This document shows, in pieces, positions 1 to 7,701 of a stretch of 64,000 nucleotides of DNA. Origin of the DNA: Carnobacterium sp. CP1 (GTDB taxonomy: Bacteria; Bacillota; Bacilli; Lactobacillales; Carnobacteriaceae); the NCBI RefSeq assembly GCF_001483965.1, contig NZ_CP010796.1:1240001-1304000 (forward strand), given 5' to 3'. The notes beneath the pieces are model-generated. The model saw only the letters and a program-made list of their open reading frames with translations. It searched no databases and was not told where the DNA came from. The translations under genes and the position numbers were made by a program. Every line of letters begins with the position of its first letter. Positions within the stretch are counted from its first letter, which is position 1.

Positions 1-671
1 GTATTGGCTTTATCAGCATCCCAATTCGCTACTTGTTGACCAATCTCTTTTACTTCAATATCAGCATCTCTAATAGTAGAAACCGAGAACTGTGTACGAG
101 CAATGGCTTCAGGATTATCAGCGTCTCCCATTAACATCACGTAATTCAAAACACCATCACCGTTTTTATCGAGAGCTTTATCTGAATTCCACAACTCAAC
201 GGCCATTTCGCCTTGAATAACACCAGCCTCTTCAGGCTTCGTTCCGACAAAGCGAGCTTTATCATAGCCGTTTAACACATCACTATCTGGCTCACGGTTG
301 AAGAAGATAACCGGAATATCAGCTGCCGAAGCTTTATCAATAACCGTTTGAGCAGCTCCCGTATCAACGACATTAACCAATAAAACTTTTACGCCTTTTT
401 GAATCAAAACGTCAATTTGATCGTTTTGTGTGGCTTGGTCTCCTTTAGAGTCATTCATCAATAACTCCACATCTTTATTATCTTTTGAAGCCTCTTCTAA
501 TGCTTGTCGAACAGAAGAAATATACGTATCATCATATTTATAAAAAGCTACTCCTATTTTATCTCCATCCCCTGTTGCATTGCCTTCTGCGGATGAATCC
601 CCACAGGCACTCAATGTTCCAATAGTTAATAATGCAGCTGACCCCAACAAAAACTTTTTAAATTTACTCAT
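1..671 (-). CDS. mglB: MglB-like galactose/methylgalactoside ABC transporter binding lipoprotein (partial)
   Basis: Translating the minus strand from the ATG at 671 gives an open frame of about 223 codons to the left edge; the C-terminus lies outside the window. It opens with a lysine-rich start, a hydrophobic segment and a lipobox ending in Cys (TLSAC, about residue 22), so it is a membrane-anchored lipoprotein. The body looks like a type I periplasmic sugar-binding fold of the MglB type: an early KYDDTYISSVRQ segment, then IDVLIQKGVKVLLVN and VIFFNREPDSD, which bear on ligand binding and the hinge. The role would be capture of galactose or a galactoside for an ABC importer whose other genes would lie further left. 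A GGAGG Shine-Dalgarno sits just upstream of 671 and a cre site lies 35 bases further upstream. Confidence 0.82.
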   Translation of the reverse strand, partial: MSKFKKFLLGSAALLTIGTLSACGDSSAEGNATGDGDKIGVAFYKYDDTYISSVRQALEEASKDNKDVELLMNDSKGDQATQNDQIDVLIQKGVKVLLVNVVDTGAAQTVIDKASAADIPVIFFNREPDSDVLNGYDKARFVGTKPEEAGVIQGEMAVELWNSDKALDKNGDGVLNYVMLMGDADNPEAIARTQFSVSTIRDADIEVKEIGQQVANWDADKAN

Positions 672-705
672 TTCCAAACCTCCGAATAGATGTATTTGCT
701 TTACA

Positions 706-719
706 TGTAAACGTTACCA
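706..719 (-). promoter_or_regulatory. cre (CcpA-binding) site upstream of mglB
   Basis: TGTAAACGTTACCA matches the 14-base cre consensus TGWAANCGNTNWCA at all but one position. It lies 35 bases upstream of the mglB start, where CcpA would be expected to mediate glucose repression of a sugar importer. A GalR/LacI-family operator would look similar. Confidence 0.6.
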
Positions 720-800
720 TTTTATTAGCTCATCGCCTATGTGATTTCATACTTTTTCTGTTCAAAATGATACGATAACAATATTTATTGATCTTCGCAG

Positions 801-837
801 AAAAAAACAGAACCAATATGTTATACCATTGGTTCTG
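801..837 (-). terminator. Intrinsic terminator of the DUF368 gene
   Basis: A perfect 10-bp stem (808-817 with 828-837, arms CAGAACCAAT/ATTGGTTCTG) is followed on the minus strand by seven T (807-801). It lies 26 bases past the stop of the DUF368 gene. Confidence 0.85.
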
Positions 838-862
838 CTGTATTAAATGAATGTTTTTTTGT

Positions 863-1759
863 TTAACGAGCTTCTTTTTTGCCTAATTGGTAAATTCCAT
901 AAAAACAACCAACCAATAGCACTATACCCACCAAAGCAAACGGTAATGCATCGGAACTCTGTAAATCATTCAGTGCATGTGTGTTGTACAAGATAGCAAA
1001 TGGCGAAGCCAATACCAAACCTAAAATTCCGCTATACGTTAACGAGCTATAATTTTCAAATAAAAACTCTATCGCTTTACTGATCAAAAAGATCCCAATC
1101 AAAACACCGATTCCGAAAATAAACAGAACAATGAAATTTGGCAGAATCAAATCCATATTACCTGTCCGTAAAGCCGTTAAGAAACTTGTGATTGTATTGA
1201 TGATCGAATAGTAATAACCTAAGACCATCAAAACTAACGAGCCGCTCATCCCTGGTACCACCATCGTCGCCGATGCAATGATTCCTATAACAAATAATTT
1301 GAGCAAACTTAAAGGATCTAATTGAATCGCTGTAAAAGAAGCTTCCGACCCTTGCAGTAGTGGCAGGACTGTAACTACCGCAAACATAAGAACAAAAGCC
1401 AGACCGTGGGTAAGCGAGAAGGTTTGACCGTGCTTTTTTAGACCTTCTTGAAGCGATTGCCATAAAATCGGAACGCCGCCTAAAATCAATCCTACAAAAG
1501 CCAAAGCGGTCGGCAACGTATAGGCACTCAATAAAAATTCAATTGTATAGGTAAACGCAACAATTCCAATGCCTGCTCCTGCTAAAATCGGAAGCAAGGT
1601 TTTCAAACTATCTTTCCAATTTTTAAATAAATGACTGATTGAGGAAATTAAACGATCATAAATGCCCAATGAAACGGCCATCGTTCCTCCACTTACACCC
1701 GGAATAATATTAGCTACTCCGATAACCATGCCTTTTAACAAATCTACTAAATACTTCAT
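863..1759 (-). CDS. popT: DUF368 membrane protein, undecaprenyl-phosphate translocase (PopT family)
   Basis: A polytopic membrane protein of about 298 residues. It carries the DUF368 signature twice, as an N-terminal NIIPGVSGGTMA segment (residues 16-27) and an internal MVVPGMSGSLVL segment (around 165), consistent with the two-repeat transporter fold. Members of this family were recently shown to recycle the C55-P lipid carrier across the cytoplasmic membrane for cell-wall synthesis; that function is inferred here by family. The ATG at 1759 was preferred over the one at 1765: AGAGG abuts the 1765 ATG directly but is about 6 bases from the 1759 ATG. The gene stands alone and has its own terminator. 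Confidence 0.85.
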   Translation of the reverse strand: MKYLVDLLKGMVIGVANIIPGVSGGTMAVSLGIYDRLISSISHLFKNWKDSLKTLLPILAGAGIGIVAFTYTIEFLLSAYTLPTALAFVGLILGGVPILWQSLQEGLKKHGQTFSLTHGLAFVLMFAVVTVLPLLQGSEASFTAIQLDPLSLLKLFVIGIIASATMVVPGMSGSLVLMVLGYYYSIINTITSFLTALRTGNMDLILPNFIVLFIFGIGVLIGIFLISKAIEFLFENYSSLTYSGILGLVLASPFAILYNTHALNDLQSSDALPFALVGIVLLVGCFYGIYQLGKKEAR

Positions 1760-1870
1760 TCTCATCCTCTTTCTCTTTAAACTCTATGCTAATTACCATC
1801 ATAACAGAAGTGACCTGTAAGTGGAATGTCATACGCTGCAACTATTTCTTATCTTTTAGGCTAAAAATGG

Positions 1871-1876
1871 TATACT
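1871..1876 (+). promoter_or_regulatory. Candidate -10 element for the OpuCC-like gene
   Basis: TATACT lies 85 bases upstream of the ATG at 1962 and is the best -10 hexamer in the divergent intergenic region. No good -35 hexamer lies at 16-18 bases, so this is a weak call. Confidence 0.35.
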
Positions 1877-1961
1877 TAAAAGGTTGGAAAGAATAGAACT
1901 TGTCTAAGAAGCTGTAAAGTCATAATGTTTTGTTAAGAATTTTTTTGGAGGAATTTAAAAT

Positions 1962-2870
1962 ATGAAATTAAAAATCGTTGGTTTGTTTGCCTTAATGTTG
2001 TTTGTGTTGAGTGGCTGTTCCTTACCAGGTCTTGGTTCAGGTAAAGACAGTATCAAAGTAGCCGGTGGTGTTACATCAGAATCTCAAATCCTAGCAAGTA
2101 TTGTAGGCGGTATGATCGAGCATGATTTAGACCTGCCCGTTGAAATCGTCAGCAATTTGGGTTCTGCTAATATCAATCACAATGCTTTATTACGCGGTGA
2201 TGTCGATATTGCTGCTCCGCGGTATACTGGAACGGATGTGACCGGGCTGCTTCAACTTCCTGCTGAAAAGGATCCTGAAAAAGCTATGGCATTAGTTCAA
2301 AAAGAATTCTATGAACGTTACCATCATGTGTACTTTCCATCTTATGGATTTGCTAACAACTTCGTTTTTATGGTCACTAAAGAAACCGCTGAAAAGTATG
2401 ATTTAACGACTATAAGTGATTTAGAAGCTGTCGCAGGCGACTTAGAAGCAGCTGTCGACGCCACATGGCTGAAACGAGAAGCAGATGGTTACCCTGCATT
2501 CATTAAAGAGTACGGCTTTGACTTTAAACGCGTTTATCCAATGCAAATAGGATTGGTTTATGATGCTCTAGCTGCTGGCGAGATGGACGTTGTTTTAGGA
2601 TATTCCACAGATGGGCGAATCGGCAGTTACGATTTGCAGATTCTTGAAGATGATCACCAGTTCTTCCCCTCTTATGATGCCAGCCTAGTTGCTACCGAAG
2701 AAATTTTAAATAAATATCCCAGACTAAAAGCTACGTTATCGAAATTAACTGGAAAGATCACAACAGAAACCATGCAGAATTTGAATTATCAAGCAGACAA
2801 CAACTTAACGGAACCTTCCATTGTTGCAGAAAACTTTTTAATAGAAAATAATTATTTCGAAGAAAATTAG
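1962..2870 (+). CDS. OpuCC/ProX-like osmoprotectant-binding lipoprotein (orphan)
   Basis: 302 residues with a signal peptide and the lipobox LSGC (Cys about residue 19) followed by SLPGLG, a start very like OpuCC lipoproteins. The mature part has OpuAC-domain landmarks: SNLGSANINHNALLRGDVDI, RYTGTD, then VLGYSTDGRIGSYDLQILEDD and a C-terminal LTGKITTETMQNLNYQ. Family members capture quaternary ammonium osmolytes (betaine, choline, carnitine) for an ABC permease. No OpuCA/B/D genes are adjacent; the only related importer here is the fused one at 23.7-26.2 kb. The start follows a GGAGG Shine-Dalgarno. The exact ligand cannot be read from the sequence. Confidence 0.8.
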   Translation: MKLKIVGLFALMLFVLSGCSLPGLGSGKDSIKVAGGVTSESQILASIVGGMIEHDLDLPVEIVSNLGSANINHNALLRGDVDIAAPRYTGTDVTGLLQLPAEKDPEKAMALVQKEFYERYHHVYFPSYGFANNFVFMVTKETAEKYDLTTISDLEAVAGDLEAAVDATWLKREADGYPAFIKEYGFDFKRVYPMQIGLVYDALAAGEMDVVLGYSTDGRIGSYDLQILEDDHQFFPSYDASLVATEEILNKYPRLKATLSKLTGKITTETMQNLNYQADNNLTEPSIVAENFLIENNYFEEN

Positions 2871-2901
2871 TTAGAAAGCAAACTGAATAGCTTCGTTTTA
2901 A

Positions 2902-3078
2902 AGGGAGTGAGACAAAAAGCGTTTAGACCCGAATCAATGGAACGAATAAGCGCAGTATGGTCACAGACCATCGAGCATTATTCGTGAAGTGGACGTCGGG
3001 TCTGCTTTTTGGAACACGTTCTAGAATAAATATTCGGATATGCAAAAGAGGTTGGGACTTTTGTCCCAACCTCTTGCA
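2902..3078. repeat. Structured intergenic element with two hairpins
   Basis: The first fold spans 2914-3010. Outer arms 2914-2920/3004-3010 (AAAAAGC/GCTTTTT) and 2925-2931/2997-3003 (AGACCCG/CGGGTCT) enclose ACGAATAA/TTATTCGT (2942-2949/2978-2985) and ATGGTC/GACCAT (2957-2962/2966-2971). The second is a perfect 13-bp stem at 3046-3058/3063-3075 around a TTTT loop (AAGAGGTTGGGAC/GTCCCAACCTCTT). The layout resembles dispersed intergenic repeats of Lactobacillales. The second hairpin may also end transcription of the upstream gene, although its T-run is poor. Confidence 0.6.
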
Positions 3079-3149
3079 TTTACGATTCTTAATAGAGTAG
3101 GATGTAAGAGATGAATCACTAATTACAATTAAAGCGGGTGACACAAACG

Positions 3150-3809
3150 ATGGATTCTTTTATTGAATTGTTCAAACAGAAAGTAAGCAATAACAAAAAA
3201 ATGACTTTAAAACAACAGCAAATTTTAAACGTCAGTATCGATCTTTTTTCACAAAAAGGTTTTGCCAATACATCTACGAGTGAAATCGCCAAACAAGCTA
3301 ATGTGGCTGAAGGTACGATTTTCAAGCATTTTGGAAATAAAGAAAACTTGTTGTACGCAACGGTTATTCCTTTAATGATGACCGACGTTTTACCTGAAAT
3401 GATCAAAAAAGCAGAAGCTGAACAACCTAATTTAAAAGAACTCAGTTTCGAAGATTTTATACATTACATCGTTTACGACCGACTGCAAGTAGTTGATCAA
3501 CACTATAAAATGACAAAAATTTTCTTTACTGAGCTCATTTATCATGACGACATGCGAAAAAAAATGCTGGCGTTGGTACCGAATAATACCTTGACCTCGC
3601 TTTTCAACATATTGGATCATTACAAAAAAAATGGGCAAATCGAAGATTGGCCGAATCCTGTTATCTTCCGTTTTATTATGTCTTCTATTATGGGTTATAT
3701 TTCTGAAAAAGACATCTCTCCTCAAACAAAATCGGAAGATCAGTTCTTTAAAGAACTCATTTACCTTGAACGGTTTATTATCAAAGGGTTACAAAAAAAC
3801 GAAAACTAA
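3150..3809 (+). CDS. TetR/AcrR-family transcriptional regulator
   Basis: About 219 residues. The N-terminal TetR helix-turn-helix is clear: ILNVSIDLFSQKGFANTST, then EIAKQANVAEGTIFKHFGNK and ENLL. The rest is an all-helical ligand-binding and dimerisation domain. The ATG at 3150 was chosen because GGGTGA lies 8 bases upstream; an in-frame GTG at 3138 lacks a spaced ribosome site. It sits directly before a fused ABC exporter, and a near-perfect palindrome lies between them. It is probably the local repressor of that exporter, responding to a toxic compound; the inducer is unknown. Confidence 0.88.
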   Translation: MDSFIELFKQKVSNNKKMTLKQQQILNVSIDLFSQKGFANTSTSEIAKQANVAEGTIFKHFGNKENLLYATVIPLMMTDVLPEMIKKAEAEQPNLKELSFEDFIHYIVYDRLQVVDQHYKMTKIFFTELIYHDDMRKKMLALVPNNTLTSLFNILDHYKKNGQIEDWPNPVIFRFIMSSIMGYISEKDISPQTKSEDQFFKELIYLERFIIKGLQKNEN

Positions 3810-3903
3810 TGTGTCATTAAGAATAACTTTTTTTAGAATGAATTCGGTTGCTTGCCTTTTTCATTTGACTTCTTTTTATATGAGGTGTACGATTGGTTTA
3901 GCG

Positions 3904-3927
3904 AAAAGTGAGTGTTCACTCACTTTT
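3904..3927 (+). promoter_or_regulatory. Palindromic operator, probably for the TetR regulator
   Basis: Two perfect 11-base arms, AAAAGTGAGTG (3904-3914) and CACTCACTTTT (3917-3927), flank a TT centre. The size and symmetry suit a TetR-family dimer. It lies between the regulator and the ABC exporter. T-rich sequence follows, so the RNA could also act as a terminator hairpin for the regulator gene. Confidence 0.6.
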
Positions 3928-3998
3928 TTTATTTTGTTGCTATTTTTATAGAAATAGTTGCTTAAAAGCAAGTTACAAAGGTAAAGGGGAATATACGT

Positions 3999-5978
3999 AT
4001 GTCAGTAATGGAACTTAAACAAATCAACAAATTTTATAAAATAGGCGGCGGAGGAACCTTTCACGCTTTAAAAGACATCAACTTATCTTTTGAAAAAGGC
4101 GAATTGGTTTCCATCATTGGTGAATCAGGAAGTGGGAAATCTACTTTAATGAATTTGCTCGGTGGTTTAGATACTACTTTTGATGGCGAAATTCTAGTGG
4201 ATGGGAAAAACATTGGCCACTATTCTGAAAGTGAATTGTCCGAATACCATAAAGAAAAAGTCGGTTTCGTTTTTCAAAGCTTTAATTTAATTTCGCATTT
4301 ATCCGTTTTGGATAACGTTGCTTTAGCCATGACGCTTTCTAATGTTCCCAAAGCTGAACGTGAAAAAAGAGCCAAAGAAACATTGGCTTTAGTTGGTTTG
4401 CAAGAACAATTAAATAAAAAACCCGATGCCATTTCTGGCGGACAAAAACAACGGGTGGCCATTGCGCGTGCTTTAGTAAATGATCCTGATATTATTATTG
4501 CCGATGAGCCAACCGGTTCATTAGATTCTGAAACTGCAGCGCAAGTCTTGGAAATCATTAAAGATATTGCTGAAACCGGCAAATTAGTCATTATGGTTAC
4601 TCACTCAGAAAAAGTAGCTGCTCATTCAAGCCGTGTGGTAACGATTGACGATGGTAAAGTTATCAACGATCAGCCTGGTATCGAATTGCATGTTAAAGAA
4701 AATGTTTTTAAAACCGAAAAAACCAATCGCAATAAAAACTTAAGTATATTTGGAGCCGCTAAATTGGCTTTGCTAAATATGAAAGAAAAATTATCGCGTA
4801 ATCTCCTAATTGCTTTAGGCAGTAGTATCGGCATTATGAGTGTCATCTTAATGTTATCTTTGGGTAGTGGCGTAAACAGCTACTTGACAAGTACAATGAA
4901 CAGTCAAGTCAACCCGTTAGTCAGCGAAGTGCATATGCCGCCAGAAGAGTCAGCTGGAGCAGACACGCCTGCTAATGAGATGATGGAAGCCAATCCTATT
5001 ATGAGTATGACCAAACAAACGCCTTTCGAACAAAAAAACATTGACGAATTGGCCGGTATCAAAAACGTTTCGGATGTGGAAGAAGGGTATACAAGTTTTT
5101 CAATTGGAACCAATAATGCAACATTTAATGATATTAAAGCGCCCTTCATGTATTTAACTACAGTATCTTCCATGATCACCAGCTCTGATATTCTCGAAGG
5201 ATCCTTGCCTGCTGAGGGAGAAGTCATGATTACTAATAACTTAGCTCAAACGTTTGATGATGAAGTAATAGGAAAAACTATCACTGTTGAAACCATCGTA
5301 AACGAACAAGCTCTTACATTAGATTTGATCGTTAGCGGCATCTATGGCAGTGATACAGCTGCTGGTCCTGCTGCAGCAATGGATAGTATTTATTTAGATT
5401 ACACTAGCCTAGCTAACTATTTAGAAGATGAAGGTGAGTCACTTGAGCCTAATGTCGTTTACTTGATCTCCAACGACAAAGACGCAACTCAAGGAATAAA
5501 GGACGATGTAAGCGAAATGGGTTACGAAGGTTCTTCTACCGAAGCTCTCGCTTCTACATTTAGTGAAATGTTAGATATCTTTACGTACATCTTATCAGGT
5601 GTTGCCGGAATTTCTCTGGTTGTTTCTGCGATTATGATTTTAACTGTTTTGTATATCAGTGTCGTCGAAAGAACGAAAGAAATTGGAGTTATCAAAGCTA
5701 TCGGCGGCCGTAAAAAAGATATTCGTCGTATCTTCGTTTCTGAATCATTTTTGATTGGCTTATTCAGTGGAGCAATTGGTGTTGGTATCGCTGCTCTATT
5801 GGCTTTAGTAGCCAACATTGCCACCAATAACTTATTCGATGTCAGTATTGTTACATTGACACCTACGTTTGCTATTGCTGGAATTGTTTTAAGTATCGTG
5901 ATCAGTATGATTGCCGGTGTCATGCCAGCTACTAAGGCTGCGAAATTAGATCCAGTTGAATCGTTAAGACGAGACTAA
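3999..5978 (+). CDS. MacB-like ABC exporter, ATPase-permease fusion
   Basis: 659 residues. Residues 1-225 form an ABC ATPase: Walker A GESGSGKST (about 45), signature ISGGQKQR, Walker B DIIIADEPTGSLDS and switch His in MVTHS. After a linker, a first membrane segment (about 265-285) is followed by an extracellular MacB-type core (about 290-510). Three C-terminal FtsX-type helices follow, with the typical ERTKEIGVIKAIGGRKKDI loop and a final AAKLDPVESLR. Such half-transporters dimerise and usually expel peptides or antimicrobials or sense cell-envelope stress. A TetR gene and operator upstream suggest induction by the exported compound. Confidence 0.85.
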   Translation: MSVMELKQINKFYKIGGGGTFHALKDINLSFEKGELVSIIGESGSGKSTLMNLLGGLDTTFDGEILVDGKNIGHYSESELSEYHKEKVGFVFQSFNLISHLSVLDNVALAMTLSNVPKAEREKRAKETLALVGLQEQLNKKPDAISGGQKQRVAIARALVNDPDIIIADEPTGSLDSETAAQVLEIIKDIAETGKLVIMVTHSEKVAAHSSRVVTIDDGKVINDQPGIELHVKENVFKTEKTNRNKNLSIFGAAKLALLNMKEKLSRNLLIALGSSIGIMSVILMLSLGSGVNSYLTSTMNSQVNPLVSEVHMPPEESAGADTPANEMMEANPIMSMTKQTPFEQKNIDELAGIKNVSDVEEGYTSFSIGTNNATFNDIKAPFMYLTTVSSMITSSDILEGSLPAEGEVMITNNLAQTFDDEVIGKTITVETIVNEQALTLDLIVSGIYGSDTAAGPAAAMDSIYLDYTSLANYLEDEGESLEPNVVYLISNDKDATQGIKDDVSEMGYEGSSTEALASTFSEMLDIFTYILSGVAGISLVVSAIMILTVLYISVVERTKEIGVIKAIGGRKKDIRRIFVSESFLIGLFSGAIGVGIAALLALVANIATNNLFDVSIVTLTPTFAIAGIVLSIVISMIAGVMPATKAAKLDPVESLRRD

Positions 5979-6023
5979 CTAAACGAAGTAAATTAAAAAA
6001 ACAATTAACTATAATTTTCTATA

Positions 6024-6080
6024 AAAAAACCATTCTTGATGGAGCTCAGTATTCTCTGAACCCTATCGGAATGGTTTTTT
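6024..6080. terminator. Bidirectional terminator between the ABC exporter and ydhK
   Basis: A 12-bp closing stem AAAAAACCATTC (6024-6035) with GAATGGTTTTTT (6069-6080) surrounds a 33-base loop. It offers T-runs to both converging genes. Confidence 0.7.
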
Positions 6081-6104
6081 CTTTTCGTTTAATTTATTGA
6101 AACC

Positions 6105-6713
6105 TTATTTTTCCGAAAGTTCGCTTTCTGTCACCCATTTATGATTCTTGACTTCTTTTCCGCCGTTTTTCGGCATATAATCGATCATATAAACTGTCGT
6201 TTGTTCTGCGTCTTCAATAGTTGCTGTTGCGCCTTTCATGCCCTCCATATGATTCGCTTCCAACTCTACTTCAGTGCCAGGTTCCAACATTTCTTGACCT
6301 GCATCCGCAATTTCTTCTTGGACGACCCATTTATGGTTTTCTACTCTTTCGCCTCCATTGGTCGGAGTATAAGTGACTTCATAGGCTATTGTGTCAAATG
6401 CACCTACAATCGTTGCTTCAGCGTCTTTCATACCGGCCATATGCGTTGTTTCAATAATCGCTTTATCGCCTACTTTATATTTAGGGTTTTCTGCTTCTTT
6501 TAGTCCATCTGGAATTTCTCCTGAATCTTCATGTTCCATGCTCTCCATACTTTCCATATCAGCATCACTCATTTCACTAGAAACTGAAGGTATGATGGAA
6601 TCGATACTTGATTCGCTGCTAGAATTTTCATTATTGTCTCCGGATGAACAAGCAGATAAAACGGTTAGAGTAGTCAAAGTGACCAACCCCATTAAAATTT
6701 TTCTTTTTTTCAT
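6105..6713 (-). CDS. ydhK: YdhK-family lipoprotein with two DUF1541 repeats
   Basis: 202 residues. The signal peptide has lipobox LSAC (Cys about 22). An acidic, Ser/Glu/Met-rich linker (about 25-75) contains MESMESMEHEDSGE. Two tandem DUF1541 units follow, each with a TxHMAGMKDAEATI or ANHMEGMKGATATI core and a closing NGGERVENHKWV or NGGKEVKNHKWV. The recurring His and Met residues suggest metal contact, but the family has no settled function. A GGAAG ribosome site precedes the ATG at 6713. It is convergent with the ABC exporter and upstream of no obvious operon partner. Confidence 0.82.
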   Translation of the reverse strand: MKKRKILMGLVTLTTLTVLSACSSGDNNENSSSESSIDSIIPSVSSEMSDADMESMESMEHEDSGEIPDGLKEAENPKYKVGDKAIIETTHMAGMKDAEATIVGAFDTIAYEVTYTPTNGGERVENHKWVVQEEIADAGQEMLEPGTEVELEANHMEGMKGATATIEDAEQTTVYMIDYMPKNGGKEVKNHKWVTESELSEK

Positions 6714-6824
6714 TACACTCTTCCTTTCTATTCACGTCCTATTCAACAGAATTAAACGCTTACAGTTGCTGTTTTAAACTATGCTCAGTTTATCTATGTT
6801 CCGGTTTTCTGTCAAAAGATTGGC

Positions 6825-7508
6825 TTACTCGCCTACAGAAAAATCAGCTTTTTCTACGATCACATGAGGAATAGCTTGTATTTCTTCCAACAAAACCGTT
6901 CCGTCTCGCGTACTGTTAGATCGCACTTCAAAAGTCGCAGAATATACTTTTTCATCTCCAGTCATTTTATCCGACACTTCATATTTTTGAAGATATTTGT
7001 GCTTTTTTCGAAGCAGCTGGATGACTTCTTGCAACGCCTCTTTTTCGGTTGTCGAAACGACAAAAGCAGTAGTTTTTGTGCCAATTTGTTTGAAAATGAT
7101 TGTGGTCAATTCAAAACCGATAAGCGTTAAAATAGTCGCACTGATTCCTACAAAGTACAAACCTCCGCCTACTGTCAAACCAATTCCAGCTGTTGTCCAT
7201 ATTCCGGCTGCGCTTGTCAGTCCTTTGATCGTGTGTTTTTGAATAATGATCATCCCAGCTCCAATAAAACCGATTCCGCTTACTACTTGAGCTGCAACCC
7301 TAGCCGGATCCAGCTCATACCCAGCTAAATCAATCACATCATTAAAGCCATGTTGAGAAATAATCATTATTAATGCGCTTCCTAATGAAACTAAAAAATG
7401 TGTTCTTATACCGGCTTCTTTTGCGCGCAACTCACGATTGATTCCAATAGCTCCCCCGAGAACACTGGCTAATATTAATCTCAGGAAAAAAATTTTATTC
7501 ATCTGCAT
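6825..7508 (-). CDS. MgtC/SapB-family membrane protein (copy 1)
   Basis: 227 residues. The N-terminal MgtC domain has four to five membrane helices with the family motifs GGAIGINRELRAKEAGIRTH, SGIGFIGAGMII and GLTSAAGIW. A soluble C-terminal ACT-like domain runs from about 140 to 227. MgtC proteins support growth in low Mg2+ or acid and modulate membrane energetics; the role in lactic acid bacteria is not settled. GAGG lies 5 bases before the ATG at 7508; a second ATG two codons in is a less likely start. A paralogue lies at 51.6 kb. I saw no M-box Mg2+ riboswitch upstream. Confidence 0.87.
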   Translation of the reverse strand: MQMNKIFFLRLILASVLGGAIGINRELRAKEAGIRTHFLVSLGSALIMIISQHGFNDVIDLAGYELDPARVAAQVVSGIGFIGAGMIIIQKHTIKGLTSAAGIWTTAGIGLTVGGGLYFVGISATILTLIGFELTTIIFKQIGTKTTAFVVSTTEKEALQEVIQLLRKKHKYLQKYEVSDKMTGDEKVYSATFEVRSNSTRDGTVLLEEIQAIPHVIVEKADFSVGE

Positions 7509-7701
7509 CGCTTCCTCACATCTTTTATCTCTTTAACGTTAAATCCCTTTATCATCGTTTTTTGCTATTATATATCCCATTGTAAAGGATACTGATAAAT
7601 TTAGGTTGTTTTTTGCTTTGCCCATTAATAGAAAATAAACTAATAGGATGCGGATGATTGGCTTCCCATCAGCCTAGGGGTAAGCAATAAAGATTTTTGA
7701 A

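Noticed and set aside
2923-3144. 73-codon minus-strand open frame
   Set aside because: It lies over the structured repeat and shows no ribosome site or protein-like composition.
3631-3951. 106-codon plus-strand open frame overlapping the TetR gene
   Set aside because: It is out of frame with the clear TetR protein and has no recognisable domain.
7509-7701. Possible Mg2+-sensing M-box upstream of mgtC copy 1
   Set aside because: None of the conserved M-box segments could be found; only short, weak hairpins are present.
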